Source: an uncultured Collinsella sp. (GTDB lineage Bacteria > Actinomycetota > Coriobacteriia > Coriobacteriales > Coriobacteriaceae). From it: 64,000 nucleotides of DNA. The translations under genes and the position numbers were made by a program. The stretch is from positions 1 through 64,000 of the forward strand of contig CAUEQD010000008.1 of assembly GCA_959019945.1 (NCBI GenBank), read 5' to 3'. Under the pieces are notes generated by a model. It made no database searches. It worked only from the letters and a program-made list of their open reading frames with translations, and was not told the DNA's origin. Of the stretch, positions 16,898 to 23,871 are shown one piece after another (positions within the stretch are counted from its first letter, which is position 1; each line of letters starts with the position of its first letter).

Positions 16898-17641
16898 CTA
16901 TTGCATCGGGTCGGACAGGACCCGTTCGATCTCTGATGCGGGAAGTGCGCCTTGGCGCAGGATCTGGAGCCCGCCGTGCTGAAACGACACGATGGTCGAG
17001 GCGTCGCGACACGGGGTCTCACCGGCGTCGACGGCAACATCAACCCCCTCCAGGATGCGACCCTCGACGGCGGCAAAGCTTGCCGGCGAGGGCGCGCCGT
17101 GCGTGTTGGCGCTCGTGCAGGCAAGGGGACTGCCGCAGGCGCGGATGAGCGCCTGCACCACAGGCGAGGCCGACGCGCGAAGAGCCACCGTGTCATCGGC
17201 GGCGCGCATAAAGGTCGGCACGCAGGGGGCTGCCTTAATCACGATAGTCAGGGCTCCCGGCCAGCATCGTCGCGCGAGTACGCGGGCCTCGTTAGGCATA
17301 TCCACGCCATAGCGGTCGAGTGCTTCGACGCCATCGACCAGCCAAGCAACGGTTTGCGTGAGTTCACGTTGCTTGAGAGTGAAGATACGGCGATAGCCGG
17401 TGCCGAGCGCAGGGACTGCGGCGCCATTGACGGTGGCTTGCGGGTCGCATGACCACGACGGGAACTCGCTTGTATCTTGGGGGACGGCATCGGAGAAGGC
17501 ATTGACTGCCACGGCGACGCCATAGACGGTCTCGGTCGGGATCAGTGCCAGGCCGCCGCGACCGAGCACCTCGGCCGTACGCTCGACGGCAAGCCGATGC
17601 GGCTCGCGCGCTCCCTCGTATACCCGATAGACCGTCTGCAT
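16898..17641 (-). CDS. tsaC: L-threonylcarbamoyladenylate synthase
   Basis: A YrdC/TsaC-type enzyme that makes threonylcarbamoyl-AMP, the precursor of the t6A modification at position 37 of ANN-decoding tRNAs. Family motifs are IPTETVYGVA near residue 35, LKQR near 92, WPGALTIV near 128 and CTSANTHGAPSPAS near 177. It lacks the C-terminal Sua5 domain. Between YGVA and LKQR there are about 45 extra residues (NAFSDAV..GYRRIF) where E. coli TsaC has about 15. This makes 247 residues, longer than TsaC. The motif spacing elsewhere is normal. Confidence 0.88.
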   Translation of the reverse strand: MQTVYRVYEGAREPHRLAVERTAEVLGRGGLALIPTETVYGVAVAVNAFSDAVPQDTSEFPSWSCDPQATVNGAAVPALGTGYRRIFTLKQRELTQTVAWLVDGVEALDRYGVDMPNEARVLARRCWPGALTIVIKAAPCVPTFMRAADDTVALRASASPVVQALIRACGSPLACTSANTHGAPSPASFAAVEGRILEGVDVAVDAGETPCRDASTIVSFQHGGLQILRQGALPASEIERVLSDPMQ

Positions 17642-17788
17642 GTGTATGCCAGCCCCTTACGCTCTGGTGCAAGTTTGTTTACTGTGGGGCATTCTCGCAC
17701 GAAACGTTCAATCTATTTGCCCAGAGCGCATGTTGGTTTGGTGAGCGGCCGTAGTAGTCGGTGAAAGTGAGGGGGTTATTGCAGATTT

Positions 17789-18091
17789 TTAGCGAGCAAG
17801 CGTAACGGTACGATCGGGAAACTCAATGCTTGCGACAAGCTTTCCGCCGAGACTTTCTGCGTACCTGCTCAGCGTGTCGAGCCTCATTGATCCCAGCTCC
17901 CCGCGCTCGAGCTCCGATATGCGTTTTTGAGAAACACCCATCGACTGGGCCACCGAGGCCTGCGTCAGATCCTTTAGTTTGCGAATTTGAGCGAGCTTAT
18001 AGGCTTCGATACGTTCACGAGTTTTCTCCTGCTCGGCGGCAATAGATTCACGCGCTATCCCGCGTGATTCCATATACTCATGCAGCTCCAT
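17789..18091 (-). CDS. XRE-family antitoxin of a HigBA-type pair
   Basis: A 100-residue DNA-binding protein with a charged N-terminal helical segment and a C-terminal helix-turn-helix (LTQASVAQSMGVSQKRISELERG). It starts inside the last 14 bases of the toxin gene, with AGGAGG 10 bases upstream. The toxin-first order is typical of HigBA. It is expected to neutralise the toxin and to repress the shared promoter. Confidence 0.85.
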   Translation of the reverse strand: MELHEYMESRGIARESIAAEQEKTRERIEAYKLAQIRKLKDLTQASVAQSMGVSQKRISELERGELGSMRLDTLSRYAESLGGKLVASIEFPDRTVTLAR

Positions 18092-18473
18092 CTTGATCGA
18101 GCCTCCTTACATGGCGACGGTATATTTGTTCCGCCCTGGGAATGCTGATCGCATACCAGCCGTTCCACTTTGCCTTCGACGACTCCGCCTGCGACTTATC
18201 TCCCGCCAACAGCAACACTGCCTGACGTTTGGGGTCAAAGGCAAAAAGGATACGAATCACCGACGGTCCGCACGACGTCACCCTTAGTTCCTTTAAATGA
18301 TGCAATTTCGAGCCCTTCACGCGGTCAACCAGCGGACGACCAAGGCTAGGACCTTCTTTCTCAAGTACCAAAAGGTCTGCGTAAATCTGTCGCAACGTAG
18401 ACTCATCCTGCTCATCGAGCCAAGGCTCGATGTAATCGAGCACAATGCGGTATCGATGCGGCTGATTTGACAT
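18078..18473 (-). CDS. RelE/HigB-type (Gp49-like) toxin
   Basis: A 131-residue protein of the RelE/Gp49-like superfamily, ribosome-dependent mRNA interferases. The family core is visible as HHLKELRV near residue 58, a VIRILFAFDPKRQAVLLLAGDK strand pair, and a C-terminal helical tail rich in Arg. It is the first gene of the pair and overlaps the antitoxin by 14 bases. A promoter lies at 18488-18515 and a GGAGAAAG site precedes the ATG. No mobile element is adjacent. Confidence 0.85.
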   Translation of the reverse strand: MSNQPHRYRIVLDYIEPWLDEQDESTLRQIYADLLVLEKEGPSLGRPLVDRVKGSKLHHLKELRVTSCGPSVIRILFAFDPKRQAVLLLAGDKSQAESSKAKWNGWYAISIPRAEQIYRRHVRRLDQDGAA

Positions 18474-18487
18474 ACCTTTCTCCTTCT

Positions 18488-18515
18488 ATAGTAGAAGTTT
18501 TACGGTATATTGCAA
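18488..18515 (-). promoter_or_regulatory. Promoter of the toxin-antitoxin pair
   Basis: A TACTAT -10 and a TTGCAA -35 are separated by 16 bases on the minus strand, a few bases ahead of the AAGGAG ribosome site of the toxin gene. The region is AT-rich compared with its surroundings. Confidence 0.6.
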
Positions 18516-18582
18516 GAGCGGAAATAGGCTCGAAGGGTCTTTTTTGCAGAAGTGAAGCCCGAGATCAGTAGGCAACGAGGGG

Positions 18583-19029
18583 TTATTGGACTGCGACGAA
18601 CTTCTTTGGCCTGCCGGCATGGCGTTCCTGAGCGGCGTAACGCTCGATGCTGTCGATCGTAATCATCCGACGGCCGTCGACAAGCTCAACATCGAGTTTG
18701 CCGGCTTTGACCAGCGCAGTGATTCGCGGTGCGGAAACCCTGAGGTCCGCCGCCGCGTCCTTAAACGTTCGACACGCCGCTTCCCGAGCGTCCTCGTGGT
18801 CGATTTCGACTGAAAGGGCCACGACCTCGGCCGAACGCTCGTACCCAGCCGGAGCCCGACCATTGTTAAGATCGTCGGCCAAAAACGCCATCAGCGCCTC
18901 GATGGCATGAGCTATTGCTTCTTCGCGCGTATCGCCATCGGCAAAGGCCCCGGGGACCTGCGGGAAGCTGGCACAGTAACCGTCGTCTTCTTTTATGAGA
19001 ACGCAGTCATAGGTAAATCGTTGTTTCAT
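18583..19029 (-). CDS. HicB-like antitoxin-type protein without HicA
   Basis: A 148-residue protein whose N-terminal half matches the HicB fold (FTYDCVLIKEDDGYCASFPQVPGAFADGDTREEAIAHAIEAL). The C-terminal half (SAPRITALVKAGKLDVELVDGRRMITIDSIERY) looks like a helix-turn-helix or excisionase-like DNA-binding segment. I found no small HicA reading frame on either side, so it is either an orphan or acts with a distant partner. A 10-bp inverted repeat lies directly upstream (19064-19087), and GAGGGGG precedes the ATG. Confidence 0.75.
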   Translation of the reverse strand: MKQRFTYDCVLIKEDDGYCASFPQVPGAFADGDTREEAIAHAIEALMAFLADDLNNGRAPAGYERSAEVVALSVEIDHEDAREAACRTFKDAAADLRVSAPRITALVKAGKLDVELVDGRRMITIDSIERYAAQERHAGRPKKFVAVQ

Positions 19030-19063
19030 TATGACCCCCTCGGCTACCAGCTACCAACCGAGA

Positions 19064-19087
19064 TAATTATAAATTGCTTTATAATTA
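19064..19087 (-). promoter_or_regulatory. AT-rich inverted repeat upstream of the HicB-like gene
   Basis: Perfect 10-bp arms TAATTATAAA and TTTATAATTA flank TTGC. The dyad contains a TATAAT-like -10 and lies 35-58 bases before the start codon, as expected for an autoregulatory operator. Confidence 0.55.
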
Positions 19088-19109
19088 GAAATGAATCAGT
19101 TAATAAATA

Positions 19110-20360
19110 TTACTGACGCTGTTTGGGCTCCGTGACGACGGCTCGGACGATGCGGGGACGATCGGTGAGGTCGCGGACGATGTGCACATCCGACAGGCCC
19201 GCTTGGCGGCAGAGCTCGGCGGCGGCGTCGAGAGCGCCCTCGTAGAGCTCGCAGGCAAAGAGGCCGCCGGCGCGCAACATATAGGGGGCCGCGTTGAGCA
19301 GGCGGCGGAAGATATCGAGGCCGTCGGCACCGCCCTCGAGCGCCAGATCGGGCTCAAAGTCCTTGACCTCGTGCGGCAGCGAGCGCATGACATCGGTGGG
19401 AATGTAGGGCGGGTTGGAGACGAGTACGTCAAAGGTGCCCCACTCGTCGTGGGGAATGGAGCTCACCAGGTTGGTGAGGCTGAAGGCAACCTCATCTGCC
19501 GTGAGGCCGAGGGCGTCGCGGTTTTTGGTGGCCAGATCGATGGCGCGCGGCTCGATATCGGTAGCAGTGCAGGCGACGTGGCCGCGACGCTCCCAGGCAA
19601 GCGAGAGCGAGATGCAGCCCGTGCCGCAGCCGACCTCGAGAACACGGGCAGTGCGGGGCTCGGCTGGGGCGGGCGCAGCAGCATCCTGAGCTGAAGCCGT
19701 CTCCTGGTCGGCACCCTCAATGGCGATGCCGTATTCGTCGAGCTCGGGCTCGGCGGCTTCCGCGGCTTCGGCTTCTGCTGCCTGCGCGGCGGCTTCCTCG
19801 GCTTCGCGATCGGCAAGCTCCTCGGCATAGGCGCGGCTACCGAGCACGTCGCTACCCAGCGCAGCCTCATCGGCGGCCGTCAGGTTGGCGGCACGGCGCT
19901 CGGCGGTCGCGCGTTCTTCGGCCAGCGCCGCCTCGGCTTTGCGGGCCTGCTCGACCTCATCGTTCCAAGGCAGCTCCACGCGCTGGCGGGCGGCGGCCTC
20001 GGGGCTCAGCACCTCGGCATCCAGGTAGTTGAGGACTTCTTCGACGAGCATCTCGGTCTCGGGCCGCGGGATGAGCACGCCGGGGGCACACGCAACATCG
20101 ATCATGCGAAACTGCGTGCTACCGGTGATGTACTGCAGCGGCTCGCCCTTCGCGCGACGGACGACCGCCGCGTGCATGGTCTCGAGCTGCGCCGCGTCGA
20201 GCGTCTCGTCCATGCGCATATACAAGTCGATACGCGCCAGGCCCGTTGCCGCGCACAGCAGCCACTCGGCAGAAAGACGGGGGTGTTCCTCGCCGCGCTC
20301 GGCCAGGTACTCCTTGGTCCACTCGAGACAACGCTTGATGGTCCAGATCTCGTTTGCCAT
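19110..20360 (-). CDS. prmC: Release factor glutamine methyltransferase with a large insertion
   Basis: PrmC methylates the Gln of the GGQ motif in release factors. An N-terminal helical domain (residues 1-115, with the PRPETE loop at 99-104) is followed by a Rossmann methyltransferase domain with VLEVGCGTG near 240 and the catalytic NPPY near 311. Between them are about 120 extra residues (roughly 116-236), rich in Ala and Glu and predicted to be helical or disordered. They bring the protein to 416 residues instead of the usual 270-300. Its substrate prfA is the next gene upstream on the same strand but 615 bases away. Confidence 0.92.
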   Translation of the reverse strand: MANEIWTIKRCLEWTKEYLAERGEEHPRLSAEWLLCAATGLARIDLYMRMDETLDAAQLETMHAAVVRRAKGEPLQYITGSTQFRMIDVACAPGVLIPRPETEMLVEEVLNYLDAEVLSPEAAARQRVELPWNDEVEQARKAEAALAEERATAERRAANLTAADEAALGSDVLGSRAYAEELADREAEEAAAQAAEAEAAEAAEPELDEYGIAIEGADQETASAQDAAAPAPAEPRTARVLEVGCGTGCISLSLAWERRGHVACTATDIEPRAIDLATKNRDALGLTADEVAFSLTNLVSSIPHDEWGTFDVLVSNPPYIPTDVMRSLPHEVKDFEPDLALEGGADGLDIFRRLLNAAPYMLRAGGLFACELYEGALDAAAELCRQAGLSDVHIVRDLTDRPRIVRAVVTEPKQRQ

Positions 20361-20740
20361 GGGGTCCTCCCCTCTTGAGCGCCAGGCGGCGCGTGAATGT
20401 CGGAGCAGATTGTACGCGAGGGTGGCACGCGGTAAGGGACGATTGGAAGCGATTATCGAGAATCAGCCCAGATTTTTGCTCGCGGCGCAATCGAAGTGCT
20501 CATTTGTCGACGTCTAGATTTGCATCCGTCAAGCTTTTGGCAAGGTGGCCCCAAAACTGACCAATATCCAACCAAACACTTGCCAAATCACTTGACGCAC
20601 GACGCGTCAAAAAATGGCTCGCGACTTCTTGGACGATTTTTTGAGCATTATTTTGGTAATCGACCGACGCTTTAAGCAGGTAAATGGCCCATAGACTACC
20701 AAGTCAACCTAAATAAACCCACATAGCAATTTACCAAAAT

Positions 20741-20769
20741 GATCCGTTTTCCTCCGTCCCCTACGGATC
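20741..20769. repeat. GATCC-type REP, copy 1
   Basis: The element has GATCCG..CGGATC ends around TTTTCCTCCGTCCCC. It matches 26 of 29 positions with the copy at 31544-31572. Two of the three differences are a paired G-C to A-T change in the stem, which supports a structural role. Confidence 0.65.
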
Positions 20770-20807
20770 AGAATGACTACCACTAACTGCCGCATCCGGA
20801 GCAAGAC

Positions 20808-20975
20808 AACGCCGTAGGTAGAGGACGGACAGCGAGCGCCGCCCAGAACGAACAAGTTGGCATGAAAAAGGCAAGGCATAGACCTTCTGGTCATGCCTTG
20901 CCTTTTGAATGACAAATTGTCGTTCTGGGTGGCGCGCAGCGTCGGCCGGTTACGGCGTTCGTAGAACGCCGTAAC
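20808..20975 (-). repeat. Nested-hairpin intergenic element, copy B
   Basis: Same architecture as copy A. The edge reads GCCGTAGGTAGAGGACGG, the outer stem GCGCC..GGCGC with bulged A, the inner hairpin (20866-20906) ends in GACC-TTCT-GGTC, and the terminal hairpin is GTTACGGCGTT..AACGCCGTAAC. It is directly adjacent, with zero spacing, to the prfA stop codon at 20976-20978. The inner 41 bp are the exact reverse complement of the same region in copy C. Confidence 0.85.
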
Positions 20976-22043
20976 CTAAACGGCCTGTGCCAGCTTCTCG
21001 GCTCGCTCGGCGGCGGCAAGCGCCTCGATGACGGTGCCGAGCTGATCGCCCAGAAGGACGCCGTTGTAGGTGGAGTTGAAGCCGATACGGTGATCGGTCA
21101 CGCGGTCCTGGGGCTGGTTGTAGGTACGGATCTTCTCGGAACGGTTGCCGTGACCGATCTGGCTCTGGCGCTCGGCGCCGAGCTCGGCCTGCTGCTTCTC
21201 GAGTTCCATCTCGTACAGACGGGCACGCAGCATCTGCATGCAGACCTCACGGTTCTGGATCTGGGAACGCTGCTCCTGCGACTGCACCACGGTGTTGGTG
21301 GGCAGGTGGGTGATGCGCACGGCAGAGTAGGTGGTGTTAACGCACTGACCGCCAGGGCCGGAGGCACAGTAGGTATCGATGCGCAGGTCGGACTGGTTGA
21401 TCTGAACGTCGATCTCCTCGGCCTCGGGAAGCACGGCGACGGTTGCCGTGGAGGTCTGGATGCGACCCTGGGACTCGGTCTTGGGGACGCGCTGGACGCG
21501 ATGCACGCCGGACTCGTACTTCATGACGGAGTAGACGCGGTCGCCCTCGACCTTGAACTCGATGGACTTAAAGCCGCCGGCCTCGCTGGGGCTGGAGTCG
21601 AGTACGGTGGTCTTCCAGCCGCGCGACTCGCAGAAGCGCTGGTACATCTTGTACAGATCGCCGGCAAAGATGGCCGCCTCGTCGCCACCGGCGGCGGAGC
21701 GGATCTCGACGATGGTGTTCTTGTCGTCGTTGGGATCGCTCGGGATGAGCATGTACTTAATGTCTTCCTCGAGCTGGGGAAGCTTGGCCTCGTTTTCGGA
21801 GATGTCCATCTGGAGCATCTCCTTCTCATCGGCATCGGTGGTATCGTGCAGCATTTCCTTGGCAGCCTCGATGTCATCGAGCGCGCCGATGTACTCGCGC
21901 GAGGCGGCAATGAGGTCGGACTGGTGCGCGTACTCCTTGTTAAGACGCGTGAACTCCTTGATATCGGAGGCGACGGCCGGATCGGAGAGCTTCTTCTCGA
22001 GCTCCTCGTAGGCCTTAATGATCTTTTCGAGCTTGTCGCGCAT
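20976..22043 (-). CDS. prfA: Peptide chain release factor 1
   Basis: RF1 terminates translation at UAA and UAG. The GGQ loop is in ASGPGGQCVNTTYSAVRITH near residue 230. The upstream codon-recognition domain includes VPKTESQGRIQTSTATVAVLPE. The helical N-terminal domain starts MRDKLEKIIKAYEELEKKL. At 355 residues it has the standard length. AAAGGAG lies 8 bases before the ATG. Nested element B follows its stop codon without a spacer. Confidence 0.97.
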   Translation of the reverse strand: MRDKLEKIIKAYEELEKKLSDPAVASDIKEFTRLNKEYAHQSDLIAASREYIGALDDIEAAKEMLHDTTDADEKEMLQMDISENEAKLPQLEEDIKYMLIPSDPNDDKNTIVEIRSAAGGDEAAIFAGDLYKMYQRFCESRGWKTTVLDSSPSEAGGFKSIEFKVEGDRVYSVMKYESGVHRVQRVPKTESQGRIQTSTATVAVLPEAEEIDVQINQSDLRIDTYCASGPGGQCVNTTYSAVRITHLPTNTVVQSQEQRSQIQNREVCMQMLRARLYEMELEKQQAELGAERQSQIGHGNRSEKIRTYNQPQDRVTDHRIGFNSTYNGVLLGDQLGTVIEALAAAERAEKLAQAV

Positions 22044-22274
22044 GGTGGGACTCCTTTATGTACGTGAAGGCGAAAATCGGCAGAGTTGATGGGGCGCGCG
22101 GCGCCGCTGCGGGGGTAAGCCCAGCTAGAACATGTCAATCTTCAGATACATGCGCATCCCTTCGCGTATGGCGTACATAGTTGCGGTCTAACCCATACAT
22201 GATAGCGTGCGCAGGCATACCTGCATATAACCCGCACGGAATGCGACAAAGGGTCAGTCCGCCAACGCAAGGCT
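22044..22274. other. Spacer before prfA with a half REP
   Basis: 231 bases without a gene. A half copy of the ATGCGACAAAGGG-type REP lies at 22241-22260, close to the 3' end of the DUF4143 gene. The prfA promoter must lie in the rest, but I could not pick convincing boxes. Confidence 0.5.
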
Positions 22275-23600
22275 CTACTTCAAGAACATGGCCATATATA
22301 GCGGAAGCGTCACCTTTTTGCCGTCTCGGCCGACGTTACCGTCTATCAGCTTGTACCCAAGGTTCACGTCCTGCCGCTCGAGCATGTCGTTGAGCGATAC
22401 CGTAGATCCGCGCGAGGCCTTCACCTCAATGGGCACAACGCTCGCGTCGGGCGAGTCGACGAGAAACTCTATTTCCCTATCGCCCTTCTGCGACCGCCAA
22501 TAACGCAGAGCCACACCCCGCGCCGAAAGCATGCAGGCGACCAGGTTCTCGTAGAGGCCGCCCTTCATGGGACCCGCGAGCTTGTTGTTCACCACCGCCT
22601 CCAGCATTTCGAAGCCGTACATGGCCATGAGCACGCCCGTATCGGCAGCATAGAGGCGAAACTTCGTCCCGTCTTCATAGGCGGCAAGAGGGAATTGGGC
22701 GGCGCTCACCGACTGGCACCGTCGCACCATACCTGCTCCCACGAGCCAATCCACGGACGAGCCAAATTTGCGCGCCGTTCCCCTGTTCTCGACCACGGAA
22801 TACTGGAACTTCGTATTCTCCTTTGCGAGCTGGCGCGGCAACGATTCAAAGCACGCCCGCGCACGCACGCGCTCGGGGGCTTGCGCGTATCGAGCCACGT
22901 CGTCGAGATACGAGGCGAGCAGCCTGCTTTGCTCGTCGAAAGCAACGGCGAAGTTGCCCGTCCGCGCAAAGGCGTCCACCACCGCAGGCATACCGCCGAC
23001 CGCGAGGTACTCGCGCAGCATCTGCATCATCTTCTGATTCACCGCAACGGGCACGGGCATCAACGACTCATAGTATTCCCGCAAATTGGCGATATCGTCC
23101 TCCCCATACCCGCGCGCCCAAAGGTACTCCTCGAAATCGAGGGGGCCCATTTCGACCTCTCGCTCGTACCCAACGGGAATGGAGGCGAGCGCAGCCTCCT
23201 CCTTGAACCGAATGCCCAGAAGCGAGCCCGACGCAACGACATCGCACCTGCCGTCGAGAGCGAGATACTTAAGCGCAGCGCGAGCACGCGGGCACTCCTG
23301 AATCTCGTCGAGGAAAAGAAGCGTTCGTCCTGGAACAAAGCGCACGCCGGGCACGACGAGCGATATCTGCCGGTAGATCGAGTCGGCATCGATTGGGCCA
23401 TCGAACACCCGCTTAAGGTCCGGGGACCCAATGAAGTCTATGGAGATGAAGCTTTCGTAGTCCTGCCGCCCGAACTCGGCGACGATGTACGACTTGCCAA
23501 CCTGTCGCGCGCCCTTGATGAGAAGGCATTCGGCGCCCTTTTCCGCCCGCCACGAACGGAGGGTGTCGAGCATCTTTCGCTTCAGCACACTACGCACCAT
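22275..23600 (-). CDS. AAA+ ATPase with DUF4143 nuclease-like domain (copy 1)
   Basis: A 441-residue predicted ATPase. The Walker A GARQVGKS lies near residue 31, Walker B LLFLDEIQE near 94 and the sensor-like VASGSLLG near 121. A winged-helix-like middle region follows. The C-terminal DUF4143 part carries EIEFLVDS..PIEVKAS near 370-395, which fits a PD-(D/E)XK nuclease-like motif. The cellular role of the family is not established. The start is 14 bases from a four-unit direct-repeat array of exact 32-bp period, which must overlap its promoter or leader. A second, diverged family member with its own array lies at 40964. Confidence 0.85.
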   Translation of the reverse strand: MVRSVLKRKMLDTLRSWRAEKGAECLLIKGARQVGKSYIVAEFGRQDYESFISIDFIGSPDLKRVFDGPIDADSIYRQISLVVPGVRFVPGRTLLFLDEIQECPRARAALKYLALDGRCDVVASGSLLGIRFKEEAALASIPVGYEREVEMGPLDFEEYLWARGYGEDDIANLREYYESLMPVPVAVNQKMMQMLREYLAVGGMPAVVDAFARTGNFAVAFDEQSRLLASYLDDVARYAQAPERVRARACFESLPRQLAKENTKFQYSVVENRGTARKFGSSVDWLVGAGMVRRCQSVSAAQFPLAAYEDGTKFRLYAADTGVLMAMYGFEMLEAVVNNKLAGPMKGGLYENLVACMLSARGVALRYWRSQKGDREIEFLVDSPDASVVPIEVKASRGSTVSLNDMLERQDVNLGYKLIDGNVGRDGKKVTLPLYMAMFLK

Positions 23601-23613
23601 CCTTCACCTGCTG

Positions 23614-23727
23614 TTTGCAGCTTTTCAGGATGGATTTTACCAACTTTTGCAGCTTTTCCGGGTGTATTTGGCCTAGATTTGCAGCTTTTCCGGGTCCAGA
23701 TAGCCGCTTCGTGCAGCTTTTCCGGAC
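23614..23727 (-). repeat. Four direct repeats, 32-bp period, upstream of the DUF4143 gene
   Basis: The unit TGCAGCTTTTCCGG starts at 23616 (with one change), 23648, 23680 and 23712, exactly 32 bases apart, with unrelated 18-base spacers. On the coding strand it reads CCGGAAAAGCTGCA. The array ends 14 bases before the ATPase start codon. Repeats and spacers are too short for CRISPR, so an operator or iteron array is more likely. Confidence 0.85.
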
Positions 23728-23804
23728 TTCTAGAGGGCGCGGCGCGCTTAGGAGCTGCAGAATCATAATCGCGTGCAAACGGCGGGCTAACATAGCCTTT
23801 CACC

Positions 23805-23844
23805 GAAAAGGGCGGGCGGCCGCGCCCTGCGACCACCCGCCCTC
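23805..23844 (-). terminator. Terminator of the adhesin gene
   Basis: An AGGGCGGG/CCCGCCCT stem with a GC-rich loop is followed by TTTT on the minus strand, 28 bases past the adhesin stop. Confidence 0.75.
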
Positions 23845-23871
23845 AATCAAAGCCCTTCTCGGCAGCCGCAG

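Larger units (their letters stand above)
20361..20975. other. 615-base prmC-prfA spacer packed with inverted repeats
   Basis: No gene is visible. In order there are an imperfect 19-bp inverted repeat (20527-20545 with 20579-20597), a distant inverted repeat ATTTTGGTAA..TTACCAAAAT (20650-20740), a GATCC-type REP (20741-20769) and nested element copy B. In many bacteria prfA and prmC are almost contiguous, so this looks like accumulated small repeats. Confidence 0.7.

Noticed and set aside
23614..23727. Possible CRISPR array
   Set aside because: Units of about 14 bases with 18-base spacers are too short for CRISPR, only four units exist and no cas gene is nearby. The same architecture recurs before a related ATPase gene, which points to a binding-site array.
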